A DNA stretch of 64,000 bases. Origin: Nonomuraea dietziae. GTDB taxonomy: Bacteria; Actinomycetota; Actinomycetes; Streptosporangiales; Streptosporangiaceae. Position 1 is the first letter of the stretch; each line of letters begins with the position of its first letter. The DNA is taken from positions 186,001-250,000 of the forward strand of contig NZ_JACIBV010000001.1 of NCBI RefSeq assembly GCF_014195505.1, read 5' to 3'. Position numbers and translations under genes: made by a program. Below are positions 33,929 to 41,561 of the stretch, in pieces. The notes below the pieces were generated by a model that worked only from the letters and a program-made list of their open reading frames with translations, searched no databases and had not been told where the DNA came from.

Positions 33929-35081
33929 TGAGCTGGGGTTCTGCTACGTGATCAGGTCGGCGGCTGCGACCATCGCGAGGTGGCGTTATCGCTTGTCTAC
34001 CGGTTGGTGTCGGGCTTGTTCGGCCTGCTGGCCGTGCTGGTCCGCCCTGATCTGTCCAAGGATGTGGAGCTGCTGGTGCTTCGTCACGAGAACCAGGTGC
34101 TCCGCCGTCGACTCGGTGACCGGCCGCGGTGGGGTCACACCGACCGGCTCTGGCTTGCGGCGTTGTCGCGATTGGTTCATCGTCGCCGGTGGGCAGAGGT
34201 GTTCCCGGTCACCCCGGCTACGATCTTGCGCTGGCATCGCAACCTCGTTGCACGCAAATGGACCTTCACCGACCGGCGGCGTCCGGGACGGCCCGGCACC
34301 CGCCGGCCGATCAGAGCATTGATGGTGCGGATGGCCCGGGAGAACCCGACATGGGGACATCGGAGAATCCAAGGCGAATTGGCCCGGCTGGGCTACAACA
34401 TCGCGGCCTCCAAGGTGTGGAAATTTTGCACGCCGCCGGTATCGATCCGGCGCCCCGCCGGGCCGGGCCGACCTGGCGGCAGTTCCTGGCTGCCCAGGGC
34501 CGCGCGATATCGCGATCGCGTGCGACTTCCTGGTAGTTGAGACGGTGTTGCTCAGGCGGCTGTATGTGCTGGTCTTCATCGAGCACGGCATCCGGCGACT
34601 GCACCTGGCCGGGGTGACCGCGCATCCGACCGAGGCGTGGGTAGTGCAGCAGGCCCGCACCTGGTGATGGACCTGGGGGAGCGCATCGCCGGGCTACGGT
34701 TCACGATCCATGATCGCGACCCGCTTTCCACCTCCGCCTTCCGGGAGGTCTTCAAAGCTGAAGGGCTGCGGATCATCACCACCCTGCCGCGGACGCCGAG
34801 GATGAACGCTATCTGCGAGCGGGTCATCGGCACCCTGCGCCGCGAACTCCTGAACCGGATCCTGATTTTCAACGAACGCCATCTGGCCCGCGTGCTCCAC
34901 GAATACCTGACCCATTACAACGGGCACCGGCCGCACCAGTTCCGGCACCAACGACCCCCGGGCATCGCAGCGCAGCCCGCCCGCGACATGACCAACCTCA
35001 ACGACCTGCGCTCTATCCGCCGAAAGCCCGTCATTGCAGGCATGATCAGCGAATATCACCACACCGCTTAACCGCAGCTCA
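33929..35081 (+). mobile_element. Insertion sequence delimited by 12-bp inverted repeats
   Basis: TGAGCTGGGGTT (33929-33940) and, inverted, TGAGCTGCGGTT (35081-35070) match at 11 of 12 positions and bracket the transposase frames, giving an element of 1153 bp. No target duplication is apparent in the flanks, so the insertion is old or rearranged. The transposase is an IS3/IS481-like DDE protein with integrase core. The internal gene is broken, so the element cannot move by itself. Confidence 0.7.
33980..35071 (+). pseudogene. IS transposase (HTH plus rve core), multiple frameshifts
   Basis: Starting at GTG 33980: an N-terminal part with LSKDVELLVLRHENQVLRRR, ATILRWHRNLVARKWTFTDR and NPTWGHRRIQGELARLGYN is intact for 150 codons. 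The frame then shifts near 34420 (ILHAAGIDPAPRRAGPTWRQ), again near 34510 (FLVVETVLLRRLYVLVFIEH, HPTEAWVVQQART) and again near 34660, where the last part DLGERIAGLRFTIHDRDPLS, EGLRIITTLPRTPRMNAICE and YLTHYNGHRPHQF reads to 35069-35071. Catalytic acids are visible in the broken parts. It is the fuller sister of the relic at 25346-25912. Confidence 0.85.
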
Positions 35082-35094
35082 GGACACGTAACTC

Positions 35095-35235
35095 AATATT
35101 CGCGCGGTACAGGCTTCACGCCGAGGGCGTCGTCCCAGTCCACAGCCTCGACGACACCCAAGCCAGGACATGTTCCGTCTGCGCGCCGGCGTGGACCATG
35201 TGGGGGTGCGAAAAGCCCGACAGCAGTGGCTGATC
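35095..35235 (+). repeat. Diverged copy of the 25.16-25.31 kb repeat region
   Basis: GCGGTACAGGC near 35104 and, about 75 bases on, CGCCGGCGTGG followed by a G/A-rich segment, parallel GCGGTACAGGC near 25174 and CGCCGGGGTG near 25258 with nearly the same spacing. Similarity in between is weak. It begins just outside the right end of the IS. It suggests that both transposase copies came with, or landed in, related sequence. The 387-base interval 35072-35458 has no other content except the lipase promoter. Confidence 0.4.
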
Positions 35236-35400
35236 TACATGTACACGGCTCGAGTATGGCGAGGACTCGGGCATCCTTCTGATGCTGTCGCGGGACACCC
35301 CGGGGACCGCGGCGGGGAGGGCAGCTCCCCTGATGAGGCGTCCGCCGATCCGCGAACGCCATCCGCCTGACAAATGTGGTTTGCGAGGGTCATTTGGGCC

Positions 35401-35428
35401 TTGACCACGTGTTACCTGTCGGTAACCA
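35401..35428 (+). promoter_or_regulatory. Promoter/palindrome upstream of lipase gene
   Basis: TTGACC at 35401-35406 resembles a -35 box, and GTTACC/GGTAAC (35411-35416 with 35421-35426) is a perfect 6-bp-arm dyad in the spacer/-10 region, 33 bases before the lipase ATG. A repressor or activator site overlapping the promoter is likely; its protein is unknown. Confidence 0.5.
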
Positions 35429-35458
35429 TCGGCTCACAACGAATGAGAGGGGCTTGTC

Positions 35459-36598
35459 ATGCGTCTCCGCCTCCTGCCTCTGATCACCCTGCTGGTCGCC
35501 TCCCTCGGTCTGGCCGCACCTGCTCACGCGGCCTCGGCCGGTGACGTGATCTCCGCCCAGCCCACGACCGTCTACCTCGCGCCGGGCAAGCTTCTCGAGG
35601 TGCCCGTCGACGCCTGGCGCCTGCTGTACCGCTCCACCTCGGCCACCGGCGGGCTCAACGCGGTGTCCGGCACCTTACTCGTGCCCAAGACCGACTACCC
35701 CTTCGGCAGGCGGCCGATCGTCGGGTACGCCGTGGGCACGCACGGGATGGGTGACCAGTGCGCCCCCTCCACCAGCATGAACGAGGGCCGCGAGGCGGAG
35801 CTGGCCCTCATCAGCCTCTTCCTGCTGAAGGGTTTCGCCGTCGCGGTCACCGACTACGAGGGGCTCGGCACGCCCGGCACCCACACCTACATGGCGGGGA
35901 TCTCCCAGGGCCAGGCGGTCCTGGACTCGGTGCGGGCGGCGATGCGGGTGCCGGACGCCAGGCTGTCCGCGGACGCGCCGGTCGCGATCATGGGCTACTC
36001 CCAGGGCGGCTCCTCCGCCGCCTGGGCCGCACAACTCCAGTCCTCCTACGCTCCTGAGCTACGGGTGCGCGGCGTGGCCGCCGGCGGCGTCCCGGCAGAC
36101 CTCAAGGCCGTCGCCCAGCACCTGGACGGATCCGCCTCCTTCGGCCTGGCCGCGGCGGCGGGCCTCGGGCTCGACGCGGCCTACCCTGAGCTGGACCTGG
36201 AAGCCGACCTCAACGAGCGCGGCCGCGCCCTGCTCGCCGACGCGGCCGACGACTGCGTGGCCGAGATCAACGTCAAGCTGGCCGGGCTGCGGTTCTCCGA
36301 CCTGTCGTCCCTGGACCTGCTCAACCAGCCCAAGTGGGTGGCCCGGCTCACCGAGAACCGGCTCGGCGCCGCGGCGCCTCGGGTGCCCGTGTTCCTGTAC
36401 CACGCGCAGGGCGACGAGATCATCCCGCACTCGGTCGGCACCACCCTGCGGTCACAGTACTGCTCGGCTGGGGCCCGGGTGCGCTGGGTGAGCCTTCCCG
36501 CCGGCAACCACGTGCTCGGCGCTGTCAAGGGTGGGCCCTTGGCCGTCGAGTGGCTGGCGCTTCGCCTGCTCGGCGTGCCGGCGACCAGCAACTGCTGA
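35459..36598 (+). CDS. Secreted lipase (LIP family alpha/beta hydrolase)
   Basis: A 379-residue secretory lipase-family protein. Signal peptide at residues 1-24 ending PAHAASA; family features GLNAVSGTLLVPKTDYPF, the lid-region GTHGMGDQC with cysteine, nucleophile elbow IMGYSQGGSSA, the acid in HAQGDEIIPHSVG, and the histidine in AGNHVLGAV; cysteine at the very end may pair with QYCSAG. It would hydrolyse esters outside the cell. GAGAGGGG precedes the ATG. Isolated gene at the right edge of the accessory zone. Confidence 0.93.
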   Translation: MRLRLLPLITLLVASLGLAAPAHAASAGDVISAQPTTVYLAPGKLLEVPVDAWRLLYRSTSATGGLNAVSGTLLVPKTDYPFGRRPIVGYAVGTHGMGDQCAPSTSMNEGREAELALISLFLLKGFAVAVTDYEGLGTPGTHTYMAGISQGQAVLDSVRAAMRVPDARLSADAPVAIMGYSQGGSSAAWAAQLQSSYAPELRVRGVAAGGVPADLKAVAQHLDGSASFGLAAAAGLGLDAAYPELDLEADLNERGRALLADAADDCVAEINVKLAGLRFSDLSSLDLLNQPKWVARLTENRLGAAAPRVPVFLYHAQGDEIIPHSVGTTLRSQYCSAGARVRWVSLPAGNHVLGAVKGGPLAVEWLALRLLGVPATSNC

Positions 36599-37355
36599 CC
36601 CCGCTCCGCCCGCCGTACCTATCCCGGTTCATCCCTCGGGCTCTCGCGTACGGCGGGAGCGCCGCATGACCTTCGCCTTGGAAGTAGCGCGCTGCTACGA
36701 CCAGCGCCGGTGGGCTGCAGGGTGGCGGCCGGTCGATGGGCGGCGAGGACCCCGGCCCTGTTCCAACGTCGACGGGGAAGAGTGGTCGGTACAGGGCCGG
36801 CCACGTTCTCCGTCCATTCGGAGCACTTGCCGACGAAGGCCAGCAGCGCCTCGTTCACCTCGGCGGCGTGCGTCCACAACGGGCCGTGCGGCGCGCAGGG
36901 TGTTCAGATCGGCGGCGAAGGTGTCGTAGCGAGTTGGGAGGCGGCAGCGACAGGGTCGCCGAGGCCGTCCGCGAGCAGAAGGCCTCCTTCCATCGCCACG
37001 TCGCCGAACTGGTCCGCCAGGCCGGTGGCCCCGCGCACCTTGCACCTCAGCTCGCCCTTGTCGCCGAGGGTGCCCAGACCACGGCGGCCATCTCATGGGA
37101 CCCGGCCACGGCAGCGCACGCCGCGCCGCCGCCGACGTCCTCATCCGGTGCGCGCTCGGAGACTGGGAGGACGCGCTTGCGACGTGAGCGCCGCGTCCCG
37201 GGTGGCGGACTCCGGAGGAAGCTGTTGGTCCCCACCGGATTAGGGGTGGTCGGGATCACGGACCTGAGATTTTCCGCCGGTGACGCGGCGGGCAAGGGAT
37301 GGCAGGAACGCGGCGCGCGGGGACGCCTGCACGCGTAGGCGGCCCCTCGTCGCTC
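36599..37355. other. Region of gene scraps, no intact gene
   Basis: About 750 bases. Plus strand, 36945-37187, carries EAVREQKASFHRHVAELVRQ and later LALVAEGAQTTAAISWDP, like the C-terminal domain of a TetR regulator with a frame break near 37110. Minus strand, 36790-36940, carries YDTFAADLNTLRAA and AEVNEALLAFVGKCSEWTEN, unassigned. No ribosome binding site or complete domain is found, so I treat the region as decayed genes. Confidence 0.4.
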
Positions 37356-37898
37356 TCAACCGCCGGCCAGCTCCGCGATCGCCTTTCGCACGCGGGCCGC
37401 GCGCCCGGCCGGGGTTCTGGCCTTCAGCAGCGGCAGGATCAGCAGGTAACGGCCGGTCTTGTCGAGCGCCTCGAAGCGGGCGGCGGCCTCAGGGCGGCCC
37501 GCCAGCGCCTCGGCCAGGTCGGGCGGCACGGTGGCGTTGCGCTGGGCGGTGTAGGCCGCCGCCCATCTGCCGTCGGCCTGGGCGGCCTCGACCTCGGCCA
37601 GGCCGGGCGGCCGCATCCGCCTGGCGGCGGTCAGCGCCTCCACCGTCTGCACGTTCACCCGCGACCACGGGCTGCCCTTGCGGCGGCGGGAGTAGCGCTG
37701 CAGGTAGAAGTGCTCGTCCAGGGCCTTGCGCTGGCTGTCGATCCAGCCGTAGCACAGCGCGACCTCCAGCGCCTGGGCGATCGTGACCGAGGTGAAGGCC
37801 GACCCCTTCTTGGCGATCTTGAGCCAGGCGCCGCCATCGTCCCCGTGGTGCTCGGCCAGCCACGACTCCCATTCGGCGGCGTCCGCGAAGTGCATCAT
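37356..37898 (-). CDS. YdeI/OmpD-associated family protein
   Basis: A 180-residue protein of the YdeI (bacteriocin-protection/OmpD-associated) family: EWESWLAEHHGDDGGAWLKI, EVALCYGWIDSQRKAL, and the C-terminal helical motif FEALDKTGRYLLILPLLKAR ahead of RAARVRKAI. Cytoplasmic; the biochemical role of the family is unclear. It overlaps the upstream VOC gene by four bases and is thus coupled to it; both should be under the WYL regulator. Confidence 0.9.
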   Translation of the reverse strand: MMHFADAAEWESWLAEHHGDDGGAWLKIAKKGSAFTSVTIAQALEVALCYGWIDSQRKALDEHFYLQRYSRRRKGSPWSRVNVQTVEALTAARRMRPPGLAEVEAAQADGRWAAAYTAQRNATVPPDLAEALAGRPEAAARFEALDKTGRYLLILPLLKARTPAGRAARVRKAIAELAGG

Positions 37899-38302
37899 CG
37901 GCCCAGGATCTCCAGATAGTGCTGGTTGTACATGATGCCGAGCACGTTGCCGAACGGGTCGACGACGGAGGCGGTGACGAAGCCGGGGCCCTGCTCGGTG
38001 AGCGGCATGTACGGCGTGGCCCCCAGGGACAGCAGCCGGTCGAGCGCGCCCTGCACGTCGTCGACGTGCCAGTGGATGACCGCGCCTCCGGGGGAGTCCG
38101 CGGCCGTCGGCGGGGCGTATCGCCTGTCGATGATGCCGAGTTCGGACTGGTAGTCGCCGATCCTGAACTCGTAGTAGGCGGCCGGCAGCCCGTTACCGGG
38201 GCGCTCGAAGTACGGCTCGACGCCCAGCAGCTCCGCGTACCACTTCCTGGCGGCCTCCATGTCGTCGGCCCAGATGTTGACGGTCGCCGGTCCTCGCAAC
38301 AT
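37895..38302 (-). CDS. VOC family (glyoxalase-like) protein
   Basis: A 135-residue vicinal-oxygen-chelate protein: two beta-alpha-beta-beta-beta units, with NIWADDMEAARKWYAELLGV at the start and VIHWHVDDVQGALDRLLSLG and VDPFGNVLGIMYN in the second half. These are metal-binding or drug-binding proteins (glyoxalase, bleomycin-resistance or dioxygenase type). The ATG at 38302 is preceded by AAAGGAG. Divergent from the WYL regulator across a strong palindrome. Confidence 0.92.
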   Translation of the reverse strand: MLRGPATVNIWADDMEAARKWYAELLGVEPYFERPGNGLPAAYYEFRIGDYQSELGIIDRRYAPPTAADSPGGAVIHWHVDDVQGALDRLLSLGATPYMPLTEQGPGFVTASVVDPFGNVLGIMYNQHYLEILGR

Positions 38303-38334
38303 GTGTTGCTCCTTTCCTCTGTTCAAACCATAGG

Positions 38335-38367
38335 AGGCGTTGAGGAACGTGCGTTTCCTCAACGCCT
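38335..38367. promoter_or_regulatory. 13-bp-arm palindrome between VOC and WYL genes
   Basis: AGGCGTTGAGGAA (38335-38347) and TTCCTCAACGCCT (38355-38367) are perfect inverted arms with a 7-base spacer. It lies 14 bases before the WYL regulator start and 32 bases before the VOC start, so it should control both divergent units. The strongest dyad in the window. Confidence 0.8.
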
Positions 38368-38381
38368 GGCAGACTGAGAAA

Positions 38382-39314
38382 ATGTTGGAAACCTCCGTCC
38401 GGCTCCTGCGCCTGCTGTCCCTGCTGCAGTCGCGTCCCGACTGGCCGGGCCGCGAACTGGCCGACCGGCTCGACGTGACCACCAGGACCGTGCGCAACGA
38501 CATCGAGCGGCTGCGCATCCTCGGCTACACCGTCGAGTCCACCACCGGTACGGCGGGCGGCTACCGGCTGGGCGCGGGCGCGGCCCTGCCCCCGCTGATC
38601 CTGGACGACGAGGAGGCGGTGGCCGTGGCCGTCAGCCTGCACGCGGCGGCCAGCGGCACGGTGACCGGCATCGAGGAGACCTCGCTGCGCGCCCTCACCA
38701 AGCTCCAGCAGATGCTGCCCTCACGGCTGCGGCGCCGCATCGACGCCCTGGGGGCGGCCACCGTGTCGGTCGCGGGCCGCGGTCCCACCGTCGACGCCGA
38801 GACCCTCACCGTCATCGCCGCCGCCATCCGCGATCACGAGCAGCTGCGCTTCGACTACGAGGGGCACGACGGTACGGCGAGCGCGCGCACGGCGGAGCCC
38901 CACCGCCTCGTCTACACCGGCCGCCGCTGGTACCTGCTGGCATGGGACACCGGCCGCGCCGACTGGCGGACCTTCCGCGCCGACCGCATCCGCCCCCGCA
39001 CCCCCAACGGGCCGCGCTTCACGCCCCGCCGTCCACCGAGCGACGCCGCCACCCACGTCGTGCGCGGCGTCGCCTCGACGGCGTGGAGGTACCCGGCCCG
39101 TGTCCGCCTGCACGCCCCTCTGCCGCAGCTGTCGGAGCTCCTGCCGCCCACCGCCGGCCTCCTGCACGACGACGGGGTGCTCGAGACGGGCGGCGAGTCC
39201 CTGCACAACCTGGCCGCCTTCCTCGGCACCCTCGGTGTGCCGTTCACCGTCCTGGACCCGCCGGAGCTGCGCGACCTCCTGCACAGCCTGGCCACCCGTT
39301 ACGCCAACGCCTGA
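38382..39314 (+). CDS. YafY/WYL-type transcriptional regulator
   Basis: A 310-residue regulator: N-terminal HTH_11 (LLSLLQSRPDWPGRELADRL, TTRTVRNDIERLRILGY), a central WYL domain (ETLTVIAAAIRDHEQLRFDY, YTGRRWYLLAWDTGRADWRT) and a WCX-like C-terminal part. WYL domains sense small ligands or nucleic acid; in actinomycetes such proteins commonly control the adjacent VOC/glyoxalase gene. The ATG at 38382 is right after the palindrome; no Shine-Dalgarno, probably leaderless. A longer frame from 38340 would run through the operator. Confidence 0.9.
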   Translation: MLETSVRLLRLLSLLQSRPDWPGRELADRLDVTTRTVRNDIERLRILGYTVESTTGTAGGYRLGAGAALPPLILDDEEAVAVAVSLHAAASGTVTGIEETSLRALTKLQQMLPSRLRRRIDALGAATVSVAGRGPTVDAETLTVIAAAIRDHEQLRFDYEGHDGTASARTAEPHRLVYTGRRWYLLAWDTGRADWRTFRADRIRPRTPNGPRFTPRRPPSDAATHVVRGVASTAWRYPARVRLHAPLPQLSELLPPTAGLLHDDGVLETGGESLHNLAAFLGTLGVPFTVLDPPELRDLLHSLATRYANA

Positions 39315-39727
39315 CGCCCGGCCGGTCGCCGGGACTCGCCGAGATCCCCGACGATCCGGGATCTTGGCGAAAAAGGCTCGTCTGCCCCTGGGGCGCAGGG
39401 TGACCCGGATGAGGGAAGGTTCGCGCAGGTCAAGGGCCACAAGGGAGCGTGGAGGCGGTGCCGCCCGCCGCCGGGCAGCCGTCCAGGGGCCGGCAGATGG
39501 CGGAAAAACCGCGATTGCTGGCAGTTTGGGCACTGTCGGATCAGCCCCGCCATGGTTTATTTTCTGGACGGACACGGCTTGAGGAGGAAGGACGCTCTGA
39601 TCCGCGGCGACGCCGCACGCGACGCGCCTGCACGAGCCCAGGGGGAGCCTGCGCAGGTGGCGCGGAAGGGGTGACGCCTCTGACGCGTGACGCACACGAC
39701 TCGATCATTATGTTGCGGGGGCCGAGG
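39315..39727. other. Intergenic, 413 bases, with one inverted repeat
   Basis: TCGCCGAGATCCC (39336-39348) and GGGATCTTGGCGA (39358-39370) pair at 12 of 13 positions, 22 bases after the WYL stop; a U-less terminator or operator. The rest of the stretch shows nothing coding. Confidence 0.5.
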
Positions 39728-40714
39728 ATGCTCGAGGCTCTTGGCTTGGACACTCTGGCCGAGAACACCTACCGACTTCTCCTGACGAACAACGATCTCG
39801 ACATCGAGGGGATCGCCCGAGAGCTGGCCGTCTCTCCTGACGAGATCCGCCTGGCACTTGACCGGCTGGCCGAGCTCGCCCTGCTGCGCCCCTCATGGGA
39901 GTCGCCGGGCACGCTGCGTCCCGTCCAACCCGACGTCGGCCTGCAGTTGCTCCTCGAGCGGCAGCAGGCGGAGCTGCTGCGCCAGCAGCACCAGCTGGCG
40001 GAGAGCAGGACCGCGATCAGCCAGCTCGTCAGCGAGTACTCGGGGCCTGGCATGAGTGGTCCGAGCTGCGAGCCGCTGCGGGGCATGGACGCCATCCAGG
40101 CCAGGATCGAGCAGCTGGCGTCACGTGCCACGGCCGAGGTCGCGACCTTCATGCCGGGCGGCCCGCAGGACGCCGAGCTGATCAAGGCCGCGATGCTCAT
40201 CGACCAGCAGGTGCTCGAGCGCGGCGTGGCCATCAGGACCATCGCGCTCGACAGCGCGCACCGTCATCCCGGCACCCTGGCCTACCTCCGGTGGCTGACC
40301 GAGGCGGGCGCGCAGGTGCGCACCGCGCCCGCGCTCCCGTTGCGCATGCTCATCTACGACCGGCGGGTCGCCCTGCTGCCCATCGACCCGCAGCACAGCG
40401 CGGCAGGAGCGGTGCAGGTCACCGATCGCGGGACGCTGACGGCCGTGCTCGCGCTGTTCGAGCAGTTCTGGGCGAGCGCCGCCCCGCTGGACGCCGAGCC
40501 CGCGGGGCCCGCGGGGGACGACCCCGGCCTCAGCCGCCAGGAGCGCGAGCTGCTCAGGTTACTCATGGCCGGGCTCACCGACGAGGGCGCCGGCCGTCAG
40601 CTCGGGCTCTCGCCGCGGACCATCAGGCGGATGATGGCCGACATCATGAAGCGCCTCGACGCCCGCAGCCGCTTCGAGGCCGGTGCCCGCGCCGCGGAGA
40701 GGAAATGGATCTGA
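39728..40714 (+). CDS. TrmB/LuxR-like helix-turn-helix regulator
   Basis: A 328-residue regulator of a kind common in actinomycetes. The N-terminal part (LGLDTLAENTYRLLLTNNDL, IARELAVSPDEIRLALDRLA) is a TrmB-like winged helix; a middle sensor domain of about 170 residues resembles the phospholipase-D-like fold of TrmB sensors (ERGVAIRTIALDSAHRHPGT, PLRMLIYDRRVALLPIDPQ); the C-terminal 65 residues are a LuxR-type HTH (LSRQERELLRLLMAGLTDEG, LGLSPRTIRRMMADIMKRLD). GGGGG stands about eight bases before the ATG at 39728. Convergent with the 113-residue protein and peptide genes, its possible partners. Confidence 0.88.
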   Translation: MLEALGLDTLAENTYRLLLTNNDLDIEGIARELAVSPDEIRLALDRLAELALLRPSWESPGTLRPVQPDVGLQLLLERQQAELLRQQHQLAESRTAISQLVSEYSGPGMSGPSCEPLRGMDAIQARIEQLASRATAEVATFMPGGPQDAELIKAAMLIDQQVLERGVAIRTIALDSAHRHPGTLAYLRWLTEAGAQVRTAPALPLRMLIYDRRVALLPIDPQHSAAGAVQVTDRGTLTAVLALFEQFWASAAPLDAEPAGPAGDDPGLSRQERELLRLLMAGLTDEGAGRQLGLSPRTIRRMMADIMKRLDARSRFEAGARAAERKWI

Positions 40715-40744
40715 GCCCGCGCCCCAGCGGGCCGCACGCACCGC

Positions 40745-41086
40745 CTACCTGAGATCTGTGCGGGGTGGCGGCCTGAACATCATCGCGTCCAGCGCGAGGA
40801 CGATCAGGTCCGCGCTCTGATGGGCGAGCGTCCAGCCGGCGAACTCGCCCTGGGTGTCGAGGATCCTGCTGATCGTGACGAACGCCGTGTCCTCGGCGTC
40901 CGCGAGGCAGCCCGAGACCAGGAAGAGCACGAGCGAGACCCCCTCCTGGTCGCTGCGGAGCCACGCGTGCTCGAGGCCCGAGCCCCCGGTCCTGGTCGCC
41001 TGGCGGAGTGACTCACGCAGCAGGTCCTGAGCCACAGGGGAGACGCCACACCCGGTGGCCAGCAGGCGGGTGGTGATCACATACAT
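40745..41086 (-). CDS. Conserved-looking 113-residue protein, unknown function
   Basis: A 113-residue protein without signal peptide or membrane span. N-terminal MYVITTRLLATGCGVSPVAQ is followed by an amphipathic helix, LVLFLVSGCLADAEDTAFVT with strands, and GWTLAHQSADLIVLALDAMM at the end; the alternating pattern suggests a small alpha/beta fold. AAGGAG precedes the ATG. It is 31 bases downstream of the 46-residue secreted peptide on the same strand and converges on the TrmB/LuxR-like regulator. I do not recognise a family with assigned function. Confidence 0.75.
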   Translation of the reverse strand: MYVITTRLLATGCGVSPVAQDLLRESLRQATRTGGSGLEHAWLRSDQEGVSLVLFLVSGCLADAEDTAFVTISRILDTQGEFAGWTLAHQSADLIVLALDAMMFRPPPRTDLR

Positions 41087-41117
41087 CGCACCGGCTCCTT
41101 CGCGGGCGCCGCGCCGA

Positions 41118-41258
41118 TCAGCCCCAGATGTTGCCGTCGGTTATCACCTCGCCGGTGCCGGGGTCGGGCTCGACCGCGTCGGCCAGGGCCGGCCCGCCTC
41201 CCGTGACGAGCGTGAACACCGCTGCCAGGACCACTCCGGCGCGAGCCAACGGCTTCAT
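41118..41258 (-). CDS. 46-residue secreted peptide
   Basis: A small gene starting ATG 41258 with GAGGGAG in good Shine-Dalgarno position. The product has a clear Sec signal peptide, MKPLARAGVVLAAVFTLVT then GGGPALADA, so cleavage after ALA near residue 27 would release about 19 acidic residues (DAVEPDPGTGEVITDGNIWG). Too short for most gene finders. It precedes the 113-residue gene by 31 bases. The single tryptophan and closing NIWG are distinctive. Could be a signalling peptide or a small envelope protein; function unknown, no database was consulted. Confidence 0.8.
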   Translation of the reverse strand: MKPLARAGVVLAAVFTLVTGGGPALADAVEPDPGTGEVITDGNIWG

Positions 41259-41561
41259 GCGCACTCCCTCGTCCGTTGCTCCATGTCGATGGGGCAAGTC
41301 TCGTCACAGCCGCCTGCGCGCCGGAAGCAGGACCGGCGTCCTCTTGCGGCCTGGTCCTCATGCGGCCAGCCCTGCCGCCGGGGCTCCGCGCTCCGCCGCC
41401 GTGCTCGCCCGGCCTCTCGCTGGCCGGATCCCGCCGTGGCCGCATGTTGCCAGCCGCCCGAGGCCCGCGAGCCCTTCCCCGGGGCTCGTCTCCTGATGAG
41501 ATAGGCCGCATCGGCCCTTCCCCGCGACCCCGCAGCGCGAACACCTCGAGGAGATGATGGC
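41259..41561. other. Divergent promoter region, about 300 bases
   Basis: Lies between the divergent secreted-peptide and GlxA/AraC genes. It is GC-rich, with open shadow frames but no recognisable protein or convincing dyad. It must contain both promoters. CGAGGAGA at 41547-41554 is the Shine-Dalgarno for the GTG at 41562. Confidence 0.5.

Noticed and set aside
37895-38518. Longer N terminus for the VOC protein
   Set aside because: The extension would run through the palindromic operator and the start of the divergent WYL gene; the ATG at 38302 has its own ribosome binding site.
39336-39370. Inverted repeat after the WYL gene as an intrinsic terminator
   Set aside because: No T-run follows on the plus strand and one pair is mismatched, so I list it only as an inverted repeat in the intergenic note.
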